The notes: generated from the sequence alone by a model not told the origin. DNA of 5,695 nucleotides from Deltaproteobacteria bacterium (GCA_027297485.1 JAPUHZ010000255.1:1-5695); one strand, 5' to 3'; counted from the first letter of the stretch, positions 1 to 5,006 are shown. Numbers and translations: made by a program.

Positions 1-45
1 AATTGGCCGGAGTTTATCGCGGAGGTTAAGCTTTTTGGTGCCTAA
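1..45 (+). CDS. 3' end of a preceding cassette gene (partial, unidentified)
   Basis: The first reading frame is open from the window edge and codes for 14 residues (NWPEFIAEVKLFGA) before a TAA at 43-45. That TAA lies inside the left box (GCCTAAC) of the first attC site. Integron cassette genes very often stop within or just before this box, so this is probably the tail of the gene in the preceding cassette. The fragment is too short to identify. A second frame is also open to about position 95, so the frame choice rests only on the stop/attC coincidence. Confidence 0.4.
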   Translation, partial: NWPEFIAEVKLFGA

Positions 46-105
46 CAAGTGGCTCCAGGGCGACGGTTCGCCTGTCGCTCCCGCGCCTGATCCATGACGT
101 TATAT
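40..105 (+). other. attC recombination site 1 (end of the preceding cassette)
   Basis: The left box is GCCTAAC (40-46) and the right box is GTTATAT (99-105). Between them is a hairpin-forming core in which GCGAC pairs with GTCGC around GG-TTCG-CC (about 60-78). The right box does not complement the left box. That is expected in an integrated array, because recombination cuts between G99 and T100 and everything after that belongs to the next cassette. The left box predicts that the preceding cassette begins with GTTAGGC, outside the window. The outer arms pair less cleanly than in the second site. Confidence 0.75.
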
Positions 106-108
106 GCC

Positions 109-137
109 TTGATCAGATCTTGATATGGTACTACTAT
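109..137 (+). promoter_or_regulatory. Candidate hicAB promoter
   Basis: A -35-like TTGATC (109-114) is followed after 17 bases by a -10-like TACTAT (132-137); each matches four of six consensus bases. The start of transcription would fall near 144, only about ten bases before the hicA ATG. That would give a very short leader, consistent with the lack of a Shine-Dalgarno sequence before hicA. The assignment rests on motif matching alone. Confidence 0.4.
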
Positions 138-149
138 ATGGTACTATTA
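124..149 (+). repeat. Tandem 13-bp repeat over the hicAB promoter, possible HicB operator
   Basis: TATGGTACTACTA (124-136) is followed immediately by TATGGTACTATTA (137-149), matching at 12 of 13 positions. Each unit contains GGTAC, a small palindrome. The repeats cover the candidate -10 element and the expected transcription start. HicB antitoxins with a ribbon-helix-helix domain bind their own promoter region as a repressing complex, so this is the natural operator candidate (inference). Confidence 0.45.
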
Positions 150-153
150 GATT

Positions 154-408
154 ATGAAGCGTAAGCATCAGAAAACATTAAAGCTAATCTACAAACGACC
201 GACTAGTGGAAATATCCTATGGGTGGATATTGAGGCCTTATTTAAGGCTCTTGGTGCGGATGTGTCAGAAAGGGCGGGATCGCGAGTTGCTGTAGTGCTT
301 TTCGGCGAGGTTCGAGTATTTCATAGACCACATCCCTCTCCTAATACGGACAAAGGAGCAATTGCCAGTATTCGTAAGTGGCTAGAATTATATGAGGTGA
401 AACCATGA
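154..408 (+). CDS. hicA: HicA-family toxin (mRNA interferase)
   Basis: This 84-residue protein fits the HicA family: small proteins with a double-stranded-RNA-binding-like fold that cleave mRNA and are neutralised by HicB. The protein runs from a basic N-terminus through WVDIEALFKALGADVSE (23-39), GSRV (42-45) and FHRPHP (56-61) to a helical end, IRKWLELY (73-80). This matches the HicA subgroup with GSRV and RPHP in place of the classic GSHH-type motif. The usual catalytic histidine position is therefore Arg here, and His57 or His60 may act instead (inference). The start at 154 has no clear Shine-Dalgarno sequence. The stop overlaps the hicB start (ATGA), so the two are translationally coupled, toxin first. 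Identification is supported by the adjacent HicB. Confidence 0.88.
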   Translation: MKRKHQKTLKLIYKRPTSGNILWVDIEALFKALGADVSERAGSRVAVVLFGEVRVFHRPHPSPNTDKGAIASIRKWLELYEVKP

Positions 409-737
409 ATATGATGGAAATTGAAGGTTACAAAGCAAAGATTGAATATGACCCTGATCTTGATCAGTTTCGAGGAGAAATTCTTGGGCTGAATGGAAGC
501 GCAGATTTTTATGGAAAAACTCCAGCTAGTCTAAGAAAAGAGTTCAAAAATTCATTGAAGGTATTTCTAGAGGTTTGTGAAGAGAAGGGTATCAACCCAA
601 CTAAAGACTATTCGGGCAAGTTTAATCTTCGAATTCCTTCCAGATTACACCGTGAAATAGCCGCACGAGCTACAGCGGCAGATAAAAGCATCAATCAATG
701 GGTATCAGATATTCTTAAACGCTCAGTAAGTAAATAA
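405..737 (+). CDS. hicB: HicB-family antitoxin with ribbon-helix-helix domain
   Basis: This 110-residue protein has the two-part layout of HicB. The N-terminal HicB domain (about 7-65) has the typical opening YKAKIEYDPDLDQFRGEILGL and a following helix with KEFKNSLKVFLEVCEEKG; it binds and blocks HicA. The C-terminal ribbon-helix-helix domain (about 71-107) comprises the strand KFNLRIPS, the helix LHREIAARATAADKS and the helix INQWVSDILKR, and binds the operator DNA. The start at 405 is chosen over Met3 and Met4 because GAGGTGA (394-400) gives good Shine-Dalgarno spacing, and because ATGA overlaps the hicA stop. The stop is four bases before the attC arm, typical cassette packing. The module probably stabilises the array or has a phage-defence or stress role; the sequence does not decide which. 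Confidence 0.9.
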   Translation: MNMMEIEGYKAKIEYDPDLDQFRGEILGLNGSADFYGKTPASLRKEFKNSLKVFLEVCEEKGINPTKDYSGKFNLRIPSRLHREIAARATAADKSINQWVSDILKRSVSK

Positions 738-740
738 AGC

Positions 741-807
741 GGCATATAACGTTGCAATTCGAGACCGACGCCTGAAAGGCGGCGCGGCTCAATTGCAACG
801 TTAGAGC
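741..807 (+). other. attC recombination site 2 (end of the hicAB cassette)
   Basis: This is a very clear site. The left box is ATATAAC (744-750) and the right box GTTAGAG (800-806). The inner arms GTTGCAATT-C-GAG (751-763) and CTC-AATTGCAAC (788-799) pair perfectly apart from one unpaired C, the extrahelical base that integrases use to pick the strand. The tip is a hairpin, CGCCT-GAA-AGGCG (769-781). The cut lies between G800 and T801. The total length of about 63 bases is at the short end for attC sites, unlike the roughly 120-base Vibrio repeats. Confidence 0.92.
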
Positions 808-844
808 TATCGAAACTCGCTGTCCTCTGTGGTAGCCTTAGGCT

Positions 845-1151
845 GTACGATTCTGGGAGCTGGAGCCGGAGTGGGACGACAACAACAGTGAGCACATTGC
901 CCGCCACGGCGTAGAGCCAGAAGAAGTCGAAGAGATCGTTTATGAAGATTGCCACGCATCTTGGATTGTTCACGCTCGGCGTCGCGGCATACGAGAGACC
1001 CGATGGATGGTTTTCGGCCAGACCTGTGGAGGTGGCTACTTGGTTGCCGTAATTGCCCCATACCCCCGCAGGGGGAGTCTGGCGAGCCGTGACAGCGCGG
1101 GACATGGAACGGCATACTCGACGTAGGTATCAGCAATGGCGCAGAAGTTGA
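845..1151 (+). pseudogene. BrnT-like toxin gene, frameshifted and lacking a normal start
   Basis: Frame 845-1075 reads VRFWELEPEWDDNNSEHIAR then HGVEPEEVEEIVYED, RETRWMVFGQT and GGGYLVAVIAP. This is the pattern of BrnT-family ribonuclease toxins (WD..N..HIARHGV, then a central strand and a glycine-rich hairpin). The family's conserved C-terminal block, WRAVTARDMERHTRRRYQQW, is present but in another frame. It is regained if one base is removed from the G run at 1071-1075, and then ends at TGA 1149-1151. Read without that correction, the first frame runs to a TAG about 50 bases later. The same frame has a stop at 839-841 and then no ATG, GTG or TTG before the conserved region; GTA stands at 845 where a start would fit, and CTG (860) is the only weak alternative. 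The gene would overlap its antitoxin by 16 bases. Probably inactive, although the G-run shift alone could be a sequencing error. Confidence 0.75.
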
Positions 1152-1417
1152 CCACCGCCCAACGGCGGGCTTTGCAACGAGAGGCTGTCGGGTGGGACGA
1201 GCTTCCCGACGAGGAGTTTGCTCGGCTGTTCGACGAAGGTCGGCCTGTGAGGGTGCGTCTTCGGAGGCCGCCTCCGAAAACACTGACGATCGCACTTGAT
1301 GAGCGAACCCTTAATCGCGTCAAGCGTGCGGCTCGACACAAACAAGTGCACGCCCGCCACCTGGTAGCCATGTGGATCACTGAGCGACTCGCCCAAGAAC
1401 GTCCTGCCGAGAAGTGA
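1136..1417 (+). CDS. BrnA/CopG-like ribbon-helix-helix antitoxin
   Basis: This 93-residue protein is intact. The N-terminal half holds WDELPDEEFARLFDEGRPVRV (20-40, abridged), a negatively charged stretch expected to wrap the toxin. The C-terminal half (about 48-87) is a ribbon-helix-helix fold: the strand KTLTIALD, the helix ERTLNRVKRAARHKQV and the helix ARHLVAMWITERLAQE, which would dimerise and bind the operator. Sequence pattern and position behind a BrnT-like gene make it the cognate antitoxin. The start at 1136 has TAGGT (1124-1128) seven bases upstream. The reading frame is well kept despite the damaged toxin, as expected if the loss is recent or the antitoxin still has a use, for example neutralising a related toxin elsewhere. 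The stop is six bases before the attC arm. Confidence 0.8.
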   Translation: MAQKLTTAQRRALQREAVGWDELPDEEFARLFDEGRPVRVRLRRPPPKTLTIALDERTLNRVKRAARHKQVHARHLVAMWITERLAQERPAEK

Positions 1418-1423
1418 TCGTCG

Positions 1424-1482
1424 GCTCTAACTTCACGCTTCAGACCGATCGCTGAAAGCGCCAGCTGAGCTCTGCGCTAGAT
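1424..1482 (+). other. Degenerate attC site 3, likely distal end of the cassette array
   Basis: The left box CTCTAAC (1425-1431) is intact and matches the left edge of cassette 2. The right box reads GCTAGAT (1476-1482), where the invariant GTT has become GCT. The inner arms (CTTCAG side against CTGAGCTCTGCG) pair only partly. A tip hairpin CGCT-GAA-AGCG (1450-1460) remains, and AGACCGA plus the CTGAAAG tip resemble the second attC, suggesting related origin. A damaged right box is expected to lower recombination. No further cassette follows. Confidence 0.65.
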
Positions 1483-1503
1483 GACTCCTGCCTCTCGGTC
1501 TTC

Positions 1504-1532
1504 TTGACAGCCATTAGTGGGTGCAATATAGG
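1504..1532 (+). promoter_or_regulatory. Promoter of the binding protein/kinase/regulator operon
   Basis: A perfect -35 box, TTGACA (1504-1509), is followed by a 17-base spacer and TATAGG (1527-1532), a four-of-six -10 box. Transcription would begin near 1539. A Shine-Dalgarno sequence, AAGGGG (1545-1550), precedes the ATG at 1559. The promoter starts about 20 bases beyond the degenerate attC, so it belongs to the chromosomal side of the junction. Confidence 0.6.
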
Positions 1533-1558
1533 TAGGCCTCTCTCAAGGGGCAACTCTT

Positions 1559-2374
1559 ATGAAGGTGGGAATTTCATCAGTCCTGAGGCTTCTCTTAGTC
1601 CTTGTTTTCCTTATGATTTCCCTACCTCTCCAGGCCCAGGAAAAGCGGCAAAAAATCGTTATCGGCAGCGCTCAATCCATCGTCTTTCTGGCGGAACAGT
1701 TCTCAGCCCAATTCCGTAAAGACTATCCGGGGATTGAGATCAAAATCCTGGGGCGCGGAAGCAATTACGCCGTTGACGCCGCCAGACGTGGCGAGATCGA
1801 TATTGGCCTCATAGCCCGTAGTCTGAGCTCTATAGAAAAGAAAGACCTCCACGAAAAACCCTTTGGTCGAGACGCCATCTTCCTCCTCACCTACCCTGGG
1901 AATTCGGTCAGTAACCTGACTCTAGAACAGATCCGTAGGATCTATCTAGGGGAGATCACCAACTGGCGAGAGGTCGGGGGCCAAGACAAGGGAATCGTCC
2001 CCCTCACGCGGGAGAGGACTTCAAACATTCACGCCATCTTTACCCGGCACGTCTTCGGTAAAAGCTCCTACACCCAAGAAAAGGCCTTCACCATACGTGC
2101 AACTAAGGAAAAGATCCTTAAGACCATCAAGCGTATTGAGGGATCAATAGGCTACGGCATTGTGCATTTCGAACAGGTCAAGGCCCAGGGAATCAAGGTC
2201 TTAGAGGTTGAGGGCAAGCTGCCGACAAAGGAACATATTCGCGCGGGCCTCTATCCGCTTACCCGCCCGCGGCTTCTGATCTCCCGGGGGAAACCTAAAG
2301 GCATTGTGCGCGAGTGGATGCTTGCATTCATAAGATTCACTAGTCGGGAGGTCCCAAAGAAAGAGCACCGATGA
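1559..2374 (+). CDS. PstS-like periplasmic substrate-binding protein
   Basis: This 271-residue exported protein resembles the phosphate-type solute-binding proteins (PBP-like domain). A signal peptide spans residues 1-26, with a hydrophobic core LLLVLVFLMISL and cleavage after LQA. Family marks are GRGSNYAVDAARRGEIDIGL (65-84), LEQIRRIYLGEITNWREVGG (122-141) and YPLTRPRLLI (232-241). Where typical PstS proteins have an R..SGT phosphate-contacting segment, this protein has RERTSN (151-156), so the ligand may not be phosphate. The protein is shorter than full transport PstS proteins (usually above 300 residues). It is the first gene of the operon; its stop overlaps the kinase start by four bases, and no transporter genes are present. 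Inference: it delivers ligand information to the kinase's periplasmic domain. A transport role with components elsewhere is the alternative. Confidence 0.82.
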   Translation: MKVGISSVLRLLLVLVFLMISLPLQAQEKRQKIVIGSAQSIVFLAEQFSAQFRKDYPGIEIKILGRGSNYAVDAARRGEIDIGLIARSLSSIEKKDLHEKPFGRDAIFLLTYPGNSVSNLTLEQIRRIYLGEITNWREVGGQDKGIVPLTRERTSNIHAIFTRHVFGKSSYTQEKAFTIRATKEKILKTIKRIEGSIGYGIVHFEQVKAQGIKVLEVEGKLPTKEHIRAGLYPLTRPRLLISRGKPKGIVREWMLAFIRFTSREVPKKEHR

Positions 2375-4203
2375 GAAGCCTGCTGATTAAACTACTCCTT
2401 TCTTCTCTGGTCGTCATTCTCCTCCCAATGGGCTTGGCGATCCTCTGGACCTCAAATACCTTCTCCACCCTTCTGGAGCGGCGCTTTGCGGAGAAATCCA
2501 AGGCCCAAGCTGAACGGGTGAAGCTCCTTCTGAATGAAAAACAGGAATTCGCCACAGGTCTGGTGGACTGGATAGCAGAGATGGAAGGAGTTAAGGAAAA
2601 ACTTGAAAATAATGATCGTAATGGGCTGTTTCAACTGCTATTACCGCTAGTAGGCTCAATAGAGATGGATTTCATTGAAATCATGGACCAGGAAGGAGAG
2701 ATTTTTCTCCGCGTCCATGACCCCTCCCTTTATGGCGATCGTCCAACCCTAGCAAAGGACGTCCAGGGTCTTCTCCAAGGGATGCGCGACTTACCTAACT
2801 ACGGGGTCGAGAAGCGGGACGGCAAGGTTTATTTACGCGCCGCAGAGAGCATAGAAGGCAAAAAGGGTATTCTGGGCGTGGTCAGTGCCGGCTATGCGCT
2901 CAACCGCGACTTTCTTAGGAAACTGGAACAAGTGGCGGACGGCAAAGTGGTCGTCGCGGTAGGCAATCGTCTCTACTCGGCGGAAGGAACCACCCTTCCG
3001 GCAAAAAGGAGATCCGACCAAACAGAGGAAAGTGACAGCCAGGGTTTCCAATGGCACCGGGACGATCTTTTCCCCTCATTGGAAATCCGTCTTCCCCTTG
3101 AAACGCTGCGCGGGAAGGAGGGTATGATCTCCCTCTTCTTCCCCTCCCAGGAAATGACGACGGCGATCGGCACGCTCCAAAGGACCCTATTCATGGTTGC
3201 GCTCATAGGGATCGTCCTGGCCTTTTTCGTCTCTTGGATCTTGAGCCGTCGCTTAACCAGACCATTAAAAGAGCTAGTGTGGCGCACCGAGCAGGTCGCG
3301 GCCGGGGATTATGCCGGCTCAGTGAGCGCCAAATCTGCAGACGAGATCGGGACCCTGGCTACTTCATTTAGTCGGATGTTGGAAGAGCTACGTAAATCTA
3401 AGGATCAGGTGGAAAGCTACCGCCAGGAACTGGAAAGAAAATTTGCCGAGAGGGGCGAGGAACTAGTGGAGACGGAGAGGAAAAGGGCAGCCATGGCCCA
3501 CATGATCGCGCATGACCTCAAAAACCCCCTTTTGGGCATTAAAAAAACCATCGAGCATCTAGACCAGACCCCCTCCGATATTAATGAGGAACAGAGAAAG
3601 CGAATCCTTGCGGATCTCCTGAGCGCAGGCGATTTGGTTATTGGCATGGTTAGCGAGATGCTGGATATTTACCGCTCCGACTTCGGCGAGCTGCCCCTCT
3701 CCCCGACCTCCTTTCAAATGGAGGAGCCGATCCAGACCAGCTTACGTATCCTAGGCCCAGAGCTGGAAGAAAGAAAACTCCAAGTCCAGACTCGTTCCGA
3801 CCCGACCCATATCTCCATTGTCGCAGACAAAAAAAGACTGACCCGCCTACTTATCAATCTCCTTAGCAATGCCATTAAGTTTTCCCCCGATCACGGGCGC
3901 ATCTATGTTTCCACTGCCCTGCTGGAGGGCGATGGAGAACTGGGACCTCAACTGCTCATGCGTGTTGAAGATGAAGGTACGGGCATCCCTCAGGAGGACT
4001 TACCCAAGATTTTCGACCGTTTTTATTCTCGGGATCAGGGAAAGGTAGAGACGGGCACAGGGCTAGGGCTTCCCTATTGTAAGCTCGTGGCCGAGGCCCA
4101 CCAGGGAAAAATCTGGGCAGAAAGCCGAAGTGGCAGAGGCTTCGTGGTCTCAGTGGTCTTGCCAATCAACGCGGCGAAAGGTCAAGAGTCCTATGGCACT
4201 TAA
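2371..4203 (+). CDS. Membrane sensor histidine kinase with HAMP domain
   Basis: This 610-residue protein has an N-terminal membrane helix (about 5-27), a periplasmic sensor region of about 240 residues (28-270, possibly Cache-like, not firmly recognised) and a second membrane helix (about 271-291). A HAMP linker (292-344, with RPLKELV and DEIGTLATSF) and a coiled coil rich in E, K and R (about 338-372) follow. The dimerisation and phosphotransfer domain has His381 in HDLKNPLLG. The ATPase domain shows the N box LINLLSNAIKFS (494-505), G1 DEGTGIP (534-540), F box IFDRFY (547-552) and G2 GTGLGL (562-567). All catalytic motifs are intact, so it should autophosphorylate on His381. The ATG at 2371 overlaps the preceding stop (ATGA) with only a weak AAGAG ahead, suggesting translational coupling. 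The input signal is unknown; the upstream binding protein is the best candidate partner. Confidence 0.93.
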   Translation: MRSLLIKLLLSSLVVILLPMGLAILWTSNTFSTLLERRFAEKSKAQAERVKLLLNEKQEFATGLVDWIAEMEGVKEKLENNDRNGLFQLLLPLVGSIEMDFIEIMDQEGEIFLRVHDPSLYGDRPTLAKDVQGLLQGMRDLPNYGVEKRDGKVYLRAAESIEGKKGILGVVSAGYALNRDFLRKLEQVADGKVVVAVGNRLYSAEGTTLPAKRRSDQTEESDSQGFQWHRDDLFPSLEIRLPLETLRGKEGMISLFFPSQEMTTAIGTLQRTLFMVALIGIVLAFFVSWILSRRLTRPLKELVWRTEQVAAGDYAGSVSAKSADEIGTLATSFSRMLEELRKSKDQVESYRQELERKFAERGEELVETERKRAAMAHMIAHDLKNPLLGIKKTIEHLDQTPSDINEEQRKRILADLLSAGDLVIGMVSEMLDIYRSDFGELPLSPTSFQMEEPIQTSLRILGPELEERKLQVQTRSDPTHISIVADKKRLTRLLINLLSNAIKFSPDHGRIYVSTALLEGDGELGPQLLMRVEDEGTGIPQEDLPKIFDRFYSRDQGKVETGTGLGLPYCKLVAEAHQGKIWAESRSGRGFVVSVVLPINAAKGQESYGT

Positions 4204-4852
4204 GGTATTGATTGCCGATGACGAAAGGCTATTCCGCCAGAGCCTAAGAAAATTGCTGGAGAGCGCAAAGGATATCAAAGTGGTTGCTGAGGCGGGAGAT
4301 GGTCAGGAGGCGGTCCTTAAGGCCCAGGAGAAAGAGCCGGACATAGCCCTTCTGGACGTGAGAATGCCCAAGATGGACGGGATCAAAGCAGCTAAACTCA
4401 TATCGACCTTAGTCCCAAAGGCCAAGATCCTTATGCTCTCCATCCACGATGACGACGAAAAGATCATCTCCGCCCTACGGGCCGGGGCGATCGGCTACAT
4501 TCTTAAGGATGCAGATCAAAAGGATTTTATCGCGATCATCCGCCACACCCACTCGGGCAAAGCCCATTCATCCCCTTACATGGCTCACCTGACCCTTAAC
4601 TCAATCCCAAGCGACTCAAACCTCTCTGAAGAAGAGAGAAATAGGCAGTTCAGCCAGAAATATAGCCTCACGGAACAAGAGCTTAAGATCCTCCGTCTGC
4701 TTGCAGGAGGATTGAGCAACGAAGAGATAAGCCGCCTGGTTAATCTCTCGCGCGAGACCATCAAGATGCACCTAAAAGCACTCTTCCGTAAACTCCAGGT
4801 CAAAAACCGCACCGAGGCCGCCGTCTTGGCCGTCAGAGAAGGCATAGATTAA
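4193..4852 (+). CDS. NarL/FixJ-family response regulator (LuxR-type HTH)
   Basis: This 219-residue regulator has a receiver domain (1-120) with the acidic pair Asp9/Asp10, phosphoacceptor Asp55 in LLDVRMPKMDG, Ser83 and Lys105 (ILKDAD). A linker of about 35 residues follows, then a LuxR/GerE helix-turn-helix (about 157-214: LTEQELKILRLLAGGLSNEE, then ETIKMHLKALFRKLQVKNRTEA). The frame is open further upstream, to an ATG at 4130, but the start at 4193 is preferred. It begins exactly at the receiver (MALKVLIADD), has AAAGGT (4177-4182) ten bases ahead, and overlaps the kinase by 11 bases. It is expected to be phosphorylated by that kinase and to activate or repress transcription. Targets are not shown by sequence; the cytochrome promoter just downstream is the nearest candidate. 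Confidence 0.93.
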   Translation: MALKVLIADDERLFRQSLRKLLESAKDIKVVAEAGDGQEAVLKAQEKEPDIALLDVRMPKMDGIKAAKLISTLVPKAKILMLSIHDDDEKIISALRAGAIGYILKDADQKDFIAIIRHTHSGKAHSSPYMAHLTLNSIPSDSNLSEEERNRQFSQKYSLTEQELKILRLLAGGLSNEEISRLVNLSRETIKMHLKALFRKLQVKNRTEAAVLAVREGID

Positions 4853-4890
4853 GCCCCTAAAAGGTAGGTAAAAAAATACCCGATTGGGGA

Positions 4891-4919
4891 TTGACTGGAG
4901 GCGGCAAGTGTACGATAAA
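4891..4919 (+). promoter_or_regulatory. Candidate promoter of the cytochrome gene
   Basis: TTGACT (4891-4896, five of six) is followed after 17 bases by GATAAA (4914-4919, four of six). Transcription would start near 4926, leaving a leader of about 80 bases. The -10 box sits within the right half of a palindrome, so a bound protein there would compete with RNA polymerase. Confidence 0.5.
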
Positions 4920-4925
4920 CTTGCC
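4903..4925. promoter_or_regulatory. 23-bp palindrome, candidate operator
   Basis: GGCAAGT (4903-4909) and ACTTGCC (4919-4925) are perfect inverted arms. The interior continues the symmetry after one mismatch (TA against TA), around the centre CGA. The spacing suits a dimeric helix-turn-helix protein gripping adjacent turns. It overlaps the candidate spacer and -10 box. A weak transcript hairpin is the alternative, but no T-run follows. Confidence 0.5.
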
Positions 4926-5006
4926 CTTCTGGAGCGATCTCTTTGATTGTCACGTTTTATTATGAAGACGTAATAAAGTCTAATTAAAACGCCGAGGGAG
5001 GAAAAC

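Larger units (their letters stand above)
100..800 (+). mobile_element. Integron gene cassette 1 carrying hicAB
   Basis: The left edge reads TTATATGCC after the recombination G at 99. The left arm of the attC that ends this cassette is GGCATATAAC (741-750), the exact reverse complement of GTTATATGCC (99-108). Circularising 100-800 therefore rebuilds a fully matched attC, which is direct evidence for the cassette limits. The 701-base unit is compact: promoter region, hicA, hicB, then the attC four bases after the hicB stop. It appears to carry its own promoter, as cassettes encoding toxin-antitoxin pairs usually do, so expression need not depend on an array promoter. It is visibly more AT-rich than its neighbours. 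Confidence 0.85.
801..1476 (+). mobile_element. Integron gene cassette 2 carrying a brnT/RHH antitoxin module
   Basis: The left edge TTAGAGC (801-807) with G800 is the reverse complement of GCTCTAAC (1424-1431), the left arm of the attC that closes this cassette. The right edge is less certain, because that attC has a degraded right box; G1476 is the best-fitting cut position. Content: a broken brnT-like toxin and an intact antitoxin, which together nearly fill the cassette. Base composition is visibly GC-richer than cassette 1. No convincing promoter was found at 801-845, and none of the usual start codons is in frame with the toxin. Confidence 0.75.
4853..5006 (+). other. Intergenic regulatory region between regulator and cytochrome genes
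   Basis: This 154-base gap holds a promoter overlapping a palindrome (described separately), then an AT-rich leader with a perfect inverted repeat TTTATTA (4956-4962) and TAATAAA (4971-4977) around an eight-base loop. The leader ends in a strong Shine-Dalgarno, GGGAGG (4995-5000), six bases before the cytochrome ATG. At its left end CCCC (4854-4857) could pair with GGGG (4886-4889), and GGTA with TACC, but there is no T tract, so no convincing terminator separates the two genes. Confidence 0.5.

Noticed and set aside
695..1396. Several long open frames on the minus strand across the brn cassette
   Set aside because: They overlap each other and the recognisable toxin and antitoxin on the plus strand, and have low-complexity Arg/Ser/Pro-rich translations typical of antisense frames in GC-rich DNA.
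1..1500. Possible CRISPR array or VCR-type superintegron repeats
   Set aside because: The three repeated structures are attC sites about 60 bases long with little primary-sequence identity, spaced by genes; there are no regular short direct repeats.
1504..1719. Plus-strand frame of 71 residues overlapping the start of the binding protein
   Set aside because: It begins inside the -35 box, has no Shine-Dalgarno, and overlaps the signal peptide of a clearly real gene in another frame.
4130..4192. Upstream extension of the response regulator by 21 residues
   Set aside because: The added residues come from antisense-like translation of the kinase end; the receiver domain starts precisely at the ATG at 4193, which has a Shine-Dalgarno sequence.
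1531..4870. GGTAGG present both near the operon promoter (1531-1536) and after the regulator gene (4863-4868)
   Set aside because: A shared six-base string without symmetry or matching position relative to the promoters is expected by chance.
4854..4889. Possible intrinsic terminator after the response regulator
   Set aside because: CCCC/GGGG and GGTA/TACC can pair, but the stem is interrupted, the inner stem is only four bases, and no T tract follows.
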